Made by a program: the position numbers and the translations under genes. Shown here in pieces: positions 8,459 to 17,051 of a stretch of 64,000 bases of DNA (position 1 is the stretch's first letter; every line of letters begins with the position of its first letter). Source of the DNA: Sphingobium sp. (GTDB lineage: Bacteria; Pseudomonadota; Alphaproteobacteria; Sphingomonadales; Sphingomonadaceae); the NCBI GenBank assembly GCA_017744605.1, contig JAGIAZ010000001.1, positions 424,062-488,061 on the forward strand, given 5' to 3'. The notes beneath the pieces are model-generated. The model was given only the letters and a program-made list of their open reading frames with translations, searched no databases and was not told the origin of the DNA.

Positions 8459-9151
8459 ATGTTCTTTCGCCGTTCGCCCCACCGTTATCTCGCGCCCGCC
8501 CTTCTGGCCGTGATTGGCATTGCCGGCGTGCCGGGCGAACCATTGTGCGCCCAGCAGGCGAACGCGGATGATACCATCGAGTTCGATATCCCCGCGCAGC
8601 CGCTGGACACAGCTTTGGCAAAATATTTTCAGGCGACCGGGGTACAACTTCTCTACGACAGCCGCCTGACGGCCAGTCGGCGATCGACAGCGGTGCGCGG
8701 CCGATATTCGCCGCGGGGGGCCCTGCGCCAGCTTCTCTCGGGAACCGGGTTCGTCGTGCGATACACAAACGCGAATTCCGCGATCATCACCGTACCGGAG
8801 GAGCACGACTCAACCCCGCTCATCCCCTTGGGTCGGGTTGTCGTCCGTGAGCGCATTGGCCCCGCTCGCCTGACGCCGGTCGAGATCCTGGCCTATTATC
8901 AGGCTATCGAGGGCGAATTGCGCGAGCAGCTCGGCGCCGATCGTCGCACCTCGCGGCTTGCTTTCAATCTCCTGGTTCAACTGCGGATTTCCGAGACAGG
9001 CACGCTTTCGGACATCGTCGTCGCCCGAGGCAGCGCCCGGCAGAACGTCGATCGCGCGGTCGTTGATGTCTTGCGCGATGCGCGCGTGACGCCCCCTTCC
9101 CCACTACTGGAGCAGCCGCTCCGCCTTTCCCTCAAGGGAATCCGCAACTGA
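8459..9151 (+). CDS. STN-domain protein with TonB-like C-terminal domain
   Basis: From the ATG at 8459 (230 residues) the protein begins with a signal sequence ending GEPLCAQQ. It then has a secretin/TonB short N-terminal (STN) domain at about 40-110 (FDIPAQPLDTALAKYFQATG, LLYDSRL, LLSGTGFVVRY) and a C-terminal TonB-like alpha/beta domain (residues 160-230, LLVQLRISETGTLSDIVVARG). An upstream in-frame ATG at 8375 would add an odd Arg-rich tail before the signal sequence, so I prefer 8459. STN domains normally sit on TonB receptors or secretins to contact FecR or TonB; here one is fused to a TonB-like domain without a transmembrane anchor of the usual type. It may work with the neighbouring ExbBD or the FecR system. 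Confidence 0.75.
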   Translation: MFFRRSPHRYLAPALLAVIGIAGVPGEPLCAQQANADDTIEFDIPAQPLDTALAKYFQATGVQLLYDSRLTASRRSTAVRGRYSPRGALRQLLSGTGFVVRYTNANSAIITVPEEHDSTPLIPLGRVVVRERIGPARLTPVEILAYYQAIEGELREQLGADRRTSRLAFNLLVQLRISETGTLSDIVVARGSARQNVDRAVVDVLRDARVTPPSPLLEQPLRLSLKGIRN

Positions 9152-9164
9152 GGCCTAAAGCATT

Positions 9165-9626
9165 ATGGCGATATTGATCCACAACACCCGCCGCGAAAAT
9201 GCCGAACGCATTCTGGAACAGCGCCGGATCAATGCGAATGTCGAAATGGGCCGGTGCTACGGGGTCAATAGCGGTCCCTTCTTCTTCCTGGCAGGTCAGG
9301 AGGGCAGCGAGGTGCCCAGTGGCGGAGAGCGTCATGAGATCGACCTCTTCTTCGAATGCACGCTGCCGTCGACCGAGCCCCTTAGCCGGGCGGAGATCAA
9401 CCGCGCGCTCGCGACCGGACACTACGAGAATCTGCGCGGGCATGTTGTCCTTGGCACAGGCATCCGCCCGGGCGTTGTCGAGCAGGCCATCATCATCCCG
9501 GATGAACGCGCCTGTCTTACCCTGATTCGGGTCGAACCCTCCATAAAACCCGGTTTGTGGAGCCGAATTCTCAGGCGGCCGGAAGACCTGCGACCTTTCG
9601 ACGTGCTGCTGCCGACCACGGCCTGA
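9165..9626 (+). CDS. Hypothetical protein
   Basis: A 153-residue protein 13 bp after the STN/TonB gene and probably co-transcribed. It has no signal peptide or membrane segment. The N-terminus (ILIHNTRRENAERILEQRRI) vaguely resembles the opening of ADP-ribosyltransferase-like folds (a His near the start followed by a helix with a Leu/Glu face), but no catalytic set can be assigned. The middle is acidic and contains several Cys. I do not recognise a family. GC content matches its neighbours. Confidence 0.6.
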   Translation: MAILIHNTRRENAERILEQRRINANVEMGRCYGVNSGPFFFLAGQEGSEVPSGGERHEIDLFFECTLPSTEPLSRAEINRALATGHYENLRGHVVLGTGIRPGVVEQAIIIPDERACLTLIRVEPSIKPGLWSRILRRPEDLRPFDVLLPTTA

Positions 9627-9657
9627 GCGCCAGAAAAATACGGCCGGTGAGCCTAGC

Positions 9658-9822
9658 GCGATCCTGGCCGGCAGGCCGCGCGGCGTGACACGACAGGCAG
9701 GCTTATCGCTGGGCGATCGGGCATGCTTGGCCTTTGCGCATAGGTTGGGCGCGACGGCGCTCACCACCGACGGGACTTGGGCAGCGCTCGACATAGGAAT
9801 TCCGATCGAGCTCGCCCGCTGA
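9658..9822 (+). pseudogene. VapC-like PIN toxin, C-terminal remnant
   Basis: A 54-codon open stretch without a start codon translates to the last part of a PIN-domain ribonuclease: GLSLGDRACLAFAHRLGA, TALTTDGTWAAL and a final Leu-Ala-Arg. The two Asp of GDRAC and TTDGTW fit the third and fourth acidic positions of VapC proteins. The N-terminal half and any vapB antitoxin are absent, so this is a decayed toxin-antitoxin remnant. Confidence 0.6.
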
Positions 9823-10114
9823 GCCGGGATTGATCAGCTTTTTCGAAAATGCGGCGCCATATGGGTCAGAGACCCACGATCCTCAGCGCGGTCTCATCAA
9901 ACTCCCGATGGCTGAGAACAATTCCGAGGCGCATTGACCGTACATCGCGATCCAACCTGCGCCGGCGAAAATGACCCAATTTTCTACAATAATATGACGG
10001 CAAGCCCGTCGATGGATAGACTAGGCCGAGCAGCTTGTTTTCGTGATCGGCGGTACAGCTGCGACGGTTGCGAACCCACTTTCAGCGTGATGCGATGAAA
10101 GGAGGAGCGGCTCC

Positions 10115-10489
10115 ATGGCGAAACAGGCAGGCCCTATCCGCTGCGCCATCCATGAGCGCATGCTGCGCTATGACGAGCGCGTTTGCTGCCGCCTCGTCCG
10201 CCCTTGCGGCTATTTCCTTCCCGACAGTGAAACGGGCCGTAAATTATATGAGTTTCTCGAAATCTGCGCATCAGGCACCGTCGAAATGCGCTACGCCAAC
10301 GGCTTGGCCGTTCCGCGTTCGCTCTTTTTCTCGCGGTGCGCGCCGCTCTTGCTGTCACAGAAGGCGCGCGACCGGATCATGGTGACAACGCCTTACGGCT
10401 ATCGGAGCGGCGCTGAGATCCTCGTTAACCCGGCATCTTCGAAAGAGCCTTGGGGACCACTGGCCCCTCACCGCTTCCAAGGTCGATGA
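10115..10489 (+). CDS. Hypothetical Cys-rich protein
   Basis: A 124-residue protein preceded by a strong ribosome binding site (AAAGGAGGAG about 8 bases before the ATG), which supports the start. It has six Cys, including a CC pair, and a basic composition. The first half (RLVRPCGYFLPDSETGRKLYEF) and a PLAP..FQGR tail give no family I can name. No signal peptide or membrane helix is visible. It stands alone between the VapC remnant and the two-gene module at 10545. Confidence 0.5.
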   Translation: MAKQAGPIRCAIHERMLRYDERVCCRLVRPCGYFLPDSETGRKLYEFLEICASGTVEMRYANGLAVPRSLFFSRCAPLLLSQKARDRIMVTTPYGYRSGAEILVNPASSKEPWGPLAPHRFQGR

Positions 10490-10544
10490 TCGCCTAGCTA
10501 GGACGGTTGCGGCAGACCGAGATCATAGCGCATAAGAAGCAGGC

Positions 10545-11243
10545 ATGATCGAAGATGAAATCACGACGCTCGTTGAAGAGCATTATGCCGAAGCAGGAGC
10601 CAACATATTGCTTCTGTCCAACATCGGCATGCGCCTAACCAAGCAAGGCCGCTGGCCGCCTGCCAATGACAAACGCACGCTTTATGAAGTAGCCGAGGCT
10701 ACTCCAGGAATCGCTTTAATCCGAGACGAAATCGCGAAATCATTCATAGCAGTCGTCAAAGTAGGCGAAGAGCAGCGAGCCATTAGTGCGATCACTGACC
10801 GCCACAAGCGATTTTTCTTACGGGGCCTTCCGCGCGCCTTCCTGCTGGCTTTCACCCTTGATACCGCGGAAGGTCAGGTGATGGCCGTCCGGCTCGGCCC
10901 GAAGATCAGCTACCTTGCCGGCCCCAACGTCGAGGATGGCACGATCATTGTCGATGAGGATCTCAGATTGCCCGGACTGGATGCGATCAATCTCGCCGAC
11001 CTTCCAGATGCCGATGTGGAGAAGCTCGACACGAACATTCGGGAATGGTGCGATCGCCATCATATCGACCCTAGCTCTCTGGCCCGGGTCGATCACCGAT
11101 CGCCATCAAAGGCTGCGCCCGCGCCGGCAGCGCCCAAGCAGTCGAGCGCGCTTGAACGGCTTTATGCCGCGCAGGATCCCGATGTCGCCAAACGCCTGAG
11201 CGTTCCGATCGATATTGCGCTCACACTTAGCCGAATGCCGTAA
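10545..11243 (+). CDS. Hypothetical protein, possible OST-HTH/LOTUS-like N-domain
   Basis: A 232-residue soluble protein. Residues about 18-60 (ILLLSNIGMRLTKQGRWPP then LYEVAEATPGIALIRDE) have the pattern of an OST-HTH/LOTUS winged-helix domain: a helix, a Gly, a basic stretch, then a Leu-rich helix and an Asp/Glu-rich strand. This is suggestive only. The middle (residues 70-170) looks alpha/beta, and a Pro/Ala linker leads to a short helical C-terminus. The stop overlaps the next gene's start (TAATG), so the two proteins are made together. A LOTUS domain would imply RNA binding, but this is inference. Confidence 0.55.
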   Translation: MIEDEITTLVEEHYAEAGANILLLSNIGMRLTKQGRWPPANDKRTLYEVAEATPGIALIRDEIAKSFIAVVKVGEEQRAISAITDRHKRFFLRGLPRAFLLAFTLDTAEGQVMAVRLGPKISYLAGPNVEDGTIIVDEDLRLPGLDAINLADLPDADVEKLDTNIREWCDRHHIDPSSLARVDHRSPSKAAPAPAAPKQSSALERLYAAQDPDVAKRLSVPIDIALTLSRMP

Positions 11244-12229
11244 TGGCTAGACCTTCTCGGCGACGGCGTGTCGTCCAGTCGCGTGGCCCACAGCCCATGT
11301 ATGTCATCGCAGGGCTACCAATAGCCATCCACAGGGATGCCGTTGCAAATCTCCAAGCGCGACTCCCCCAGGCGATCGTGAAGGGCAATCCGGCCCCGTC
11401 GCTGGATGGCGCGCTCTATTCCCCTGCCGCGGTCAACCAAATTGTACGATCCGTCGGCGAGTTTACCGTGCGCCGACGCACCAACGGCAACGCCCAGCCG
11501 GCACCATCCTCCATAACGCTTTTGTTTGTTCCGGCGCCTGACCAGGAAAACCTGCTCCAGCGCGTCGACTTCGCGGTAATGTCGGCGCCATTGCCAACGC
11601 TGATCGCGTTGGATGAACATTATAAGCAGCTCAGGCATGATCGGGACGCGGTAGCGGATGCCCTCAGGACCGCCGTCGCGGCGTCCGGCGAAGCTCGGAT
11701 GAATCTCAACAGGGTCGTGGAGCGCCTTAGCCGTCGGTCGGACAATGAAGCGCTACTCCTGCCGCCAAGGAATTTCATGACGCCGGAGGGCAATCTTGTC
11801 CCCGCGTTCACAGCGATCCGCCGGGGAGATCGTACCTGGGCTGATCGCCTGGAAGACGTTGGCCCAATACCCCTGACTCATGAAGATGTCCCCAAACGCA
11901 TTCAGCCATCGCAGACGCGACGCGTCTTCGTGGATGACCGGGGCATGGCCTTCTTCATCGCCCATCCGACCGCCTATGACGGACCACCGCGCGAGATCGA
12001 AGATGGCGATAGTACCGATGAACTGCTGGGCGCTTTGCGGACACTTTATCGATTCGGAGGCGCTATCGAGCCTGGCCTGCATCATGACGTGCAGCGCCGC
12101 GACGGATCATCCCTCGACGGGGCCCTGTTCGATTGCAGCAAGAAGGGCAGGATCAATGCCAACGCCCAGTACGCCAACATCTATCCCAATGACTTTGTAC
12201 GAGTCGGCGATTTCAAGGCCGCGGAATAA
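11243..12229 (+). CDS. Hypothetical protein, second gene of two-gene module
   Basis: A 328-residue protein whose ATG overlaps the previous stop by one base. It starts with a very basic tail (SRRRRVVQSRG), then an alpha/beta region, a helical segment around residues 130-170 (LIALDEHYKQLRHDRDAVADAL), and a C-terminal part with many Asp/Glu and Gly-Asp turns. No signal peptide, membrane helix or known catalytic motif is seen. The C-terminal sequence with DGALFDC and INANAQYANI does not match a family I know. The obligate coupling to the upstream gene suggests a complex or an effector/regulator pair. Confidence 0.55.
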   Translation: MARPSRRRRVVQSRGPQPMYVIAGLPIAIHRDAVANLQARLPQAIVKGNPAPSLDGALYSPAAVNQIVRSVGEFTVRRRTNGNAQPAPSSITLLFVPAPDQENLLQRVDFAVMSAPLPTLIALDEHYKQLRHDRDAVADALRTAVAASGEARMNLNRVVERLSRRSDNEALLLPPRNFMTPEGNLVPAFTAIRRGDRTWADRLEDVGPIPLTHEDVPKRIQPSQTRRVFVDDRGMAFFIAHPTAYDGPPREIEDGDSTDELLGALRTLYRFGGAIEPGLHHDVQRRDGSSLDGALFDCSKKGRINANAQYANIYPNDFVRVGDFKAAE

Positions 12230-12231
12230 TC

Positions 12232-12260
12232 CGCCGACACTCTCAGGCGAGTGTACGGCG
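12232..12260 (+). terminator. Hairpin after the two-gene module
   Basis: CGCCG-ACACTC, a six-base loop, then GAGTGT-A-CGGCG forms an 11-bp stem with one bulge just after the stop of the gene at 11243-12229. There is no clear T-run, so it is a weak or assisted terminator. Confidence 0.45.
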
Positions 12261-12838
12261 ATTATCCAATCAGCACTCTATCACCCATCAGCCGGTCGAC
12301 GGACCAAAGCCCATCGTTTCGCTCAGGCCGCAACCGAAGCGAAAGGTCCGTAGAAGGACCAGCGGATCTTGAAGCCGTAGCTCCAGCGCTTTCTCCTAAC
12401 TGCCGTTAGAATCCACGCGATGCCCATAGAGGCATTAGACATCTCCTACATGCCTACTTTAAAGAAAATGTCAACCTGGAGCGGTTTGCCCGTACTTGAA
12501 CGGCCAGGCCAGGTTGTACTCCGCATAGCCGCACAAACGCGAACGTTCGGTTGCAGCGAAAGCCGGAGCACGGAGTATGGCTACGAGCAGCGTGTCAGCG
12601 TCCGCCATACACCAGCGTACGCCGAATGTCCTTCGTCCGTTTTGGCAGGGATACTGGACCAAATCAGCTACGAGCCTTTCGGCCTTCCCTGACCCGGAAG
12701 TCCATGCTCACGCATTTTCGGTAATACGATACCTCCCAACCCGTGATTCCACTAGCAAGCGCGGCACCGAGTTCAGGTACGCAGGGCGCCACGCCGTTGA
12801 ACATGCGGCGAGGCGTACCAGAAGGGATCTGATCTGCC
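12261..12838. other. Gene-poor region before kdsD
   Basis: No convincing gene is seen. Short open frames (for example 12420-12692 plus and 12471-12662 minus) lack family features and good ribosome binding sites. Base composition is close to that of the neighbours. The stretch may be decayed mobile DNA; an AAGGGA before 12839 serves kdsD. Confidence 0.4.
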
Positions 12839-13825
12839 ATGTCTTTCGCCCCGGCACCAAACCCTGATGACGATGCCGTCATCGAAATGGGCCGGCGCGC
12901 GATCGCCACGGAAGCCGAAGCACTCTGGTCGCTCGCGCATGTGGACCAGAGCTTTGCCGAGGCCGTCAGCCTGATCCGCGGCACACGGGGCCGCCTGATC
13001 GTCTGCGGATTGGGCAAGTCCGGCCATATCGCGCGCAAACTCACAGCGACCTTCGTGGCGACGGGCACCCCTGCCCTCTTCCTGCACGCCGGCGAAGCAA
13101 TCCATGGTGATCTAGGTGTGCTCATGCGGGGCGACACCCTCCTGATCCTTTCCAATTCGGGCGACACGCGGGAGTTCGGGGTCGTGATCCGGCAAGCCGA
13201 GGGATTGGCCATCCCGATCATCGCCATCACCTCAAACGTCCGCTCAGCAATTGCGTTGAGCGCCGACATCCTGCTGGCGCTCCCCGCCAAACCGGAAGCC
13301 TGCCCGTTCGGCAGCACCCCGACAACCTCCACCACGATGATGCTGGCTTTGGGCGATGCGCTCGCGGTGACATTGCTTCAGCTAAGGGGCCTGTCGCCCG
13401 CAGACCTTCTGGTCTGGCACCCGGGCGGACGCCTCGGGCTCGACCTGCTCCCTGTCGACAGATTCATGCACCATGGGGAGAATCTGCCGTTCATCGCGGC
13501 CGAGGCGTCCATGTTCGAAGCGATCCACACCATTTCGGATAAAGGCTTTGGAATCGCTGCGGTGGTGAACGATCAGCGCCACCTGCTCGGTGTCATAAGC
13601 GACGGCGATATCCGGCGAAACATCCACGCGCTTCCCGGCGCCACGGCAGGAGAGATCATGACGTCCCAGCCCCGAACCCTTGTGCGCGGTGCGATGGCAC
13701 GCGACGCACTCGCTACGATGAGCGGAGCACGGATCACGTCCGTTTTCGTATTGGAGGACGAGGCTGCCGGAGAGGTGGCCGGTCTTGTCCATATCCACGA
13801 CCTGCTTCGGCTCGGGATCGGCTAA
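12839..13825 (+). CDS. kdsD: D-arabinose 5-phosphate isomerase (KdsD/KpsF)
   Basis: A 328-residue protein, the usual length. The N-terminal SIS domain (residues about 35-175) contains GKSGHIARKLTATFVATG, LHAGEAIHGDLG and ILSNSGDTREF, typical of sugar-phosphate isomerases. The second half holds two CBS domains (residues about 200-325), including SDGDIRRNI. It converts D-ribulose 5-phosphate to D-arabinose 5-phosphate, the first committed step to Kdo. The stop is followed directly by the kdsB ATG (0 bp gap), so kdsD-kdsB-kdsA form an operon. A KpsF-type role in capsule Kdo synthesis is equally possible. Confidence 0.93.
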   Translation: MSFAPAPNPDDDAVIEMGRRAIATEAEALWSLAHVDQSFAEAVSLIRGTRGRLIVCGLGKSGHIARKLTATFVATGTPALFLHAGEAIHGDLGVLMRGDTLLILSNSGDTREFGVVIRQAEGLAIPIIAITSNVRSAIALSADILLALPAKPEACPFGSTPTTSTTMMLALGDALAVTLLQLRGLSPADLLVWHPGGRLGLDLLPVDRFMHHGENLPFIAAEASMFEAIHTISDKGFGIAAVVNDQRHLLGVISDGDIRRNIHALPGATAGEIMTSQPRTLVRGAMARDALATMSGARITSVFVLEDEAAGEVAGLVHIHDLLRLGIG

Positions 13826-14659
13826 ATGCTCAGGATCGTCAGCGATACCACTTGCCCTGCTCGTGCCCAGGAATATGCCGTCATCATTCCGGCGCGCTTC
13901 GGTTCCTCGCGCTTTCCGGGTAAGCCGCTCGTAGCGCTGCGCGGGGCGTCAGGGCAGGCCAAGAGCCTCATCGAGCGCAGTTGGGAAGCGGCGTGCCGAG
14001 GGGCATTGGCCGAGAATGTCTGGATCGCCACCGATGATAATCGGATCGAGGAAGCGGCACGAAACTTTGGCGCTCAGGTCGTGCAGACATCGCCGGCTTG
14101 CCGGAACGGAACGGAGCGGTGCTGGGACGCGGTCAAGCGTGCGGGGATTACCGCCCAGGTCATCGTCAACTTGCAAGGAGATTCTCCCCTCACCCCGCCC
14201 GTTGCCGTCGAGATGCTGATCGACACCATGCTCCGGGCGCCAGGCATGAATGTAGCGACACCGATGGTGCGCTGCTCAACCGCCATGGTCGATCGACTGA
14301 TCGCCGACGATCGTGCCGGCAGGGTGGGCGGCACGACCGTCGTTTGCGACATCGACATGAATGCGCTCTATTTCTCCAAGCGCGTCATCCCCTACACACC
14401 CGACCGCTTCGCTCAGCCACCCATCTATCTGCATATGGGACTCTACGGCTATCGCCGTGACGCGCTTGAGGTTTATGCCTCCCTGGCACCATCGAAACTG
14501 GAACTGGTCGAAGGGCTTGAACAGCTACGATTCCTGCAGACCGGGATTCCAATCCGGATGCTCGAGGTCAGCAATCCGCCGGGCGGCCTGTGGGAAATCA
14601 ACCATCCGACCGATATCGTCACCGTCGAGGCGGCGCTGGCCGAGCGGTCCATTCACTGA
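13826..14659 (+). CDS. kdsB: CMP-Kdo synthetase (KdsB/KpsU)
   Basis: A 277-residue cytidylyltransferase, about 30 longer than typical because of an N-terminal extension. The nucleotide-binding signature [16 protein letters not shown] is at residues about 20-35. It is followed by [28 protein letters not shown] and [14 protein letters not shown], then [11 protein letters not shown] and NHPTDI near the end. It activates Kdo with CTP to CMP-Kdo for transfer to a glycan. It is coupled to kdsD and lies 14 bp before the kdsA ATG. Confidence 0.93.
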   Translation: MLRIVSDTTCPARAQEYAVIIPARFGSSRFPGKPLVALRGASGQAKSLIERSWEAACRGALAENVWIATDDNRIEEAARNFGAQVVQTSPACRNGTERCWDAVKRAGITAQVIVNLQGDSPLTPPVAVEMLIDTMLRAPGMNVATPMVRCSTAMVDRLIADDRAGRVGGTTVVCDIDMNALYFSKRVIPYTPDRFAQPPIYLHMGLYGYRRDALEVYASLAPSKLELVEGLEQLRFLQTGIPIRMLEVSNPPGGLWEINHPTDIVTVEAALAERSIH

Positions 14660-14673
14660 GGCTAACCCATCCC

Positions 14674-15543
14674 ATGAAGCTCTTCGACCGCGATATCGGC
14701 GGCACAAATCGGCTGTTTCTGATTGCCGGCCCGTGCGTGCTCGAATCCCGGGATCTGGCGCTGCGGATTGGTGAGGAACTCCGTGCGATCGCTGACCGGC
14801 ATCACCTCCTGGTCATTTTCAAAGGCTCGTTCGACAAGGCGAACCGCACCTCGATCGCCTCCTATCGCGGCCCGGGAATGGACGAAGGGCTTAGGATCCT
14901 CGACGAGGTTCGAGCAGCGACCGGCCTGCCCACGATCACCGATGTTCACGAGCCTGGCCAGATCGCTGCCGTTTCGGCGAGCGTCGACATGCTTCAAACG
15001 CCGGCCTTTCTCGCTCGGCAGACCGATCTCATTCTCGCCGCCGCCCGATCCGGGCGTCCCGTCAATTTCAAGAAGGCCCAATATATGGCCCCGGCGGATA
15101 TGGCCAATGTCCTCGAGAAAGCGCGCACGGCCGCGCGAGAGGCCGTTTTGCCCGACGATCGTTTCCTGCTCTGCGAGCGCGGGACCAGCTTTGGCTATAA
15201 CACCCTCGTCAACGACATGCGGGGCCTCGCGATCATGGCCGAAACCGGCGCACCGGTCGTGTTCGACGCGACGCACTCAGTGCAAAAACCGGGATCGGCA
15301 GGCAACGCCTCGGGCGGCGAGCGCCAATTCGTGCCCGTCCTTGCCCGCGCCGCGGTCGCCGCCGGTGTTGGCGGCCTTTTCCTGGAAACCCATCCCGAAC
15401 CGGACAAAGCCTTGTCGGATGGTCCGAATGCATGGCCGCTCGATCAGTTGGAACTGCTGATCGCTGGCCTTCTGCGCATCGATGAAGCGACCAAGGAGAT
15501 TTTCATCGACAGCCGCCTGGAGCACTCCCCCTCACGCCCCTAG
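14674..15543 (+). CDS. kdsA: Kdo-8-phosphate synthase
   Basis: A 289-residue enzyme starting at the ATG at 14674 ([10 protein letters not shown]). The conserved [46 protein letters not shown] and [11 protein letters not shown] motifs are all present. It condenses arabinose 5-phosphate with phosphoenolpyruvate to Kdo 8-phosphate. It closes the kdsD-kdsB-kdsA set; KdsC (the phosphatase) is not in the window. The end overlaps the convergent DUF6771-like gene by a few bases. Confidence 0.94.
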   Translation: MKLFDRDIGGTNRLFLIAGPCVLESRDLALRIGEELRAIADRHHLLVIFKGSFDKANRTSIASYRGPGMDEGLRILDEVRAATGLPTITDVHEPGQIAAVSASVDMLQTPAFLARQTDLILAAARSGRPVNFKKAQYMAPADMANVLEKARTAAREAVLPDDRFLLCERGTSFGYNTLVNDMRGLAIMAETGAPVVFDATHSVQKPGSAGNASGGERQFVPVLARAAVAAGVGGLFLETHPEPDKALSDGPNAWPLDQLELLIAGLLRIDEATKEIFIDSRLEHSPSRP

Positions 15544-15815
15544 AGCGGCAGCGTCATTTGCCTGTGATCATAGAAGACTGGCGGCTGCTCCATCGCCACG
15601 ACAATGGATTGGGCCAGTTCGACGGCGGCCTGCTCGCGCAGACGTTCACTCGGTGCGGTAAGGCCAACGCGTGCCCATGCGGGCGCATGGAGCAGGGATT
15701 GAGCAAGCCATAGGGAATCGGTTTGGGTCATGCCGCGAAACTGGAACAAATAAGGAACACTAGCAATAGCCTTGCGATGAAACGCCGTCACCCCCGACCG
15801 TTCGCGTGTCGTCAC
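15540..15815 (-). CDS. Small DUF6771-like protein
   Basis: An open frame of 91 codons. The core ([20 protein letters not shown] followed by Ala-Gln-Ser-Ile-Val) resembles the small DUF6771 proteins common in sphingomonads. The longest form starts at a GTG at 15815; an internal ATG at 15731 ([11 protein letters not shown]) gives a 63-residue protein that fits the family better, though neither start has a clear ribosome binding site. Function is unknown. It is convergent with kdsA. Confidence 0.55.
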   Translation of the reverse strand: MTTRERSGVTAFHRKAIASVPYLFQFRGMTQTDSLWLAQSLLHAPAWARVGLTAPSERLREQAAVELAQSIVVAMEQPPVFYDHRQMTLPL

Positions 15816-15853
15816 TCATCATCATGATCCTTCAAGAACGTTGTCTCGAGCAG

Positions 15854-16087
15854 TCACGCCGCCATCGGTTCGAACTTGGCAAATTGCTGGGTGCTTGGAC
15901 AGTCCGTGCAATCACGCGCCGGACGCGCATACTTGTGCGATCGCAATCGGCTCGGCAAAGCATCGAGATCCGCGGGGCTGCTCAGATCACCGACCAAGAC
16001 GCCGAAATGCTCGGGCGCGAAGCTGCACGGCGCGATGCGGCCTGCTTCATCGATGAACAGGAACGTTTCGGCTATGGACGTCGACAC
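15854..16087 (-). CDS. Small hypothetical protein
   Basis: A 77-codon frame with a GTG start. The N-terminus ([20 protein letters not shown]) has the look of a real soluble protein rather than a shadow, and the rest includes an Arg-rich tail and two Cys. The start lies inside the pncB fragment on the opposite strand, so this gene may itself have been altered by the rearrangement that left that fragment. No family recognised. Confidence 0.35.
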   Translation of the reverse strand: MSTSIAETFLFIDEAGRIAPCSFAPEHFGVLVGDLSSPADLDALPSRLRSHKYARPARDCTDCPSTQQFAKFEPMAA

Positions 16088-16361
16088 GATCGAGGCAACC
16101 TGGCGCCATTTTCACGGGCGCGTGCGCACCAGCTTTGGTTGGGGCACCAACCTCACCAAGGATTTTCGCGGCTGCGACCCCGATGGCGACACCCGCCTCA
16201 CCCCGATCTCGCTGGTATGCAAGGTGATCAGCGCCGACGGTCGCCCGGCGGTCAAGCTTTCCGATAATCCCGAGAAAGCCACCGACGAACCGGCCGAGAT
16301 CCAGCGGTATCTACGTGTCTTTGGAAGTGCGGATCGCAACGCCCAGCCCGTTTTCGTATGA
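16074..16361 (+). pseudogene. pncB: Nicotinate phosphoribosyltransferase, C-terminal fragment
   Basis: A 95-codon fragment matching the end of alphaproteobacterial Pnc[43 protein letters not shown] and the YLRVFGSA close. Full PncB is over 400 residues, and the preceding sequence on this strand does not encode the rest. It is therefore a 5'-truncated remnant rather than a functional enzyme, probably left by a deletion or a partial duplication of a gene located elsewhere. Confidence 0.8.
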
Positions 16362-16443
16362 GGTCATGCCGCGCCAGCACTTGAGAGACGCTTGGCGCCA
16401 CGATTCATGGAACCAGAGGCACCGATCTGGTAAAACGGGTCTT

Positions 16444-16704
16444 ATGGACAAGCTCCCGAAGGATTGGCCGCGCCTCGCGGTGACGGAGACGGCGGCGATC
16501 CTGCGCCGCCAGATTGAGCATATGCCAATGCTCCCGACGATCTCTCTGACGCGCGACGAAGCGCTGCTCGCGCTGGCTCTGGTGGAAACGTTGGAGTTGC
16601 AACTGGCAAAGGAAGCCGCGCGTGAAAACGGCACCGCCAGGACCGAGGCATCTTCGGCCGGTCGTTCGCCGCGGGCAGCTCCGGGTGATGACCTGCCGCC
16701 TTGA
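16444..16704 (+). CDS. Small hypothetical protein
   Basis: An 86-residue frame from the ATG at 16444. Residues 10-65 are predicted mainly helical (AVTETAAILRRQIEHM, EALLALALVETLELQLAKEA), and the tail is low-complexity. No family recognised. It is convergent with the FecR-N-domain protein and sits next to the pncB fragment, so a spurious frame cannot be excluded. Confidence 0.4.
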   Translation: MDKLPKDWPRLAVTETAAILRRQIEHMPMLPTISLTRDEALLALALVETLELQLAKEAARENGTARTEASSAGRSPRAAPGDDLPP

Positions 16705-16716
16705 GCGGCATGCACA

Positions 16717-17049
16717 TCAGAGATCCTCATCATCGGGCCAGCTCACGGCGAAACGGATCTGGTGGCGAAGGCGCAACACTGACTGGAAGGCCGCCTCGTG
16801 GGCGGGACTGCGATTTCTCCAGGCGCGCAGGGCTTCAGCATCGAGCGTCGTCGCGGTCCCTGAAAGCAGGCGGTTGAGATGGTCGAAGCTTTCGCGGCGC
16901 AATTGCCTGAGTTCATCGTCACTCCAGCGCTGCTTGGACCGCACCGGCGCCGGATCGGCCAGCAACCGGCGAAAGACCGCGCGGGGTATGCATGTGACCG
17001 CCACGACCCGCCCGAGGACCCTTTTCAAGGCAGGCGTCTCGGCGGTCAT
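16717..17049 (-). CDS. Stand-alone FecR N-terminal-domain (DUF4880-like) protein
   Basis: A 110-residue protein. Residues about 42-100 (WSDDELRQLRRESFDHLNRL then LSGTATTLDAEALRAWRNRS, AFQSVLRLR) align well with the cytoplasmic N-terminal part of the FecR-like protein encoded at 17978-19009. The transmembrane helix and periplasmic FecR sensor domain are missing. FecR N-domains bind the partner sigma factor, so this may be a soluble sigma-binding decoy or modulator (inference). It starts 2 bp after the LuxR solo 2 stop and is surely co-transcribed with it. Confidence 0.65.
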   Translation of the reverse strand: MTAETPALKRVLGRVVAVTCIPRAVFRRLLADPAPVRSKQRWSDDELRQLRRESFDHLNRLLSGTATTLDAEALRAWRNRSPAHEAAFQSVLRLRHQIRFAVSWPDDEDL

Positions 17050-17051
17050 GC

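Noticed and set aside
12420..12692. 90-codon plus-strand frame
   Set aside because: No recognisable motif and a competing minus-strand frame at 12471-12662; the region looks non-coding or decayed.
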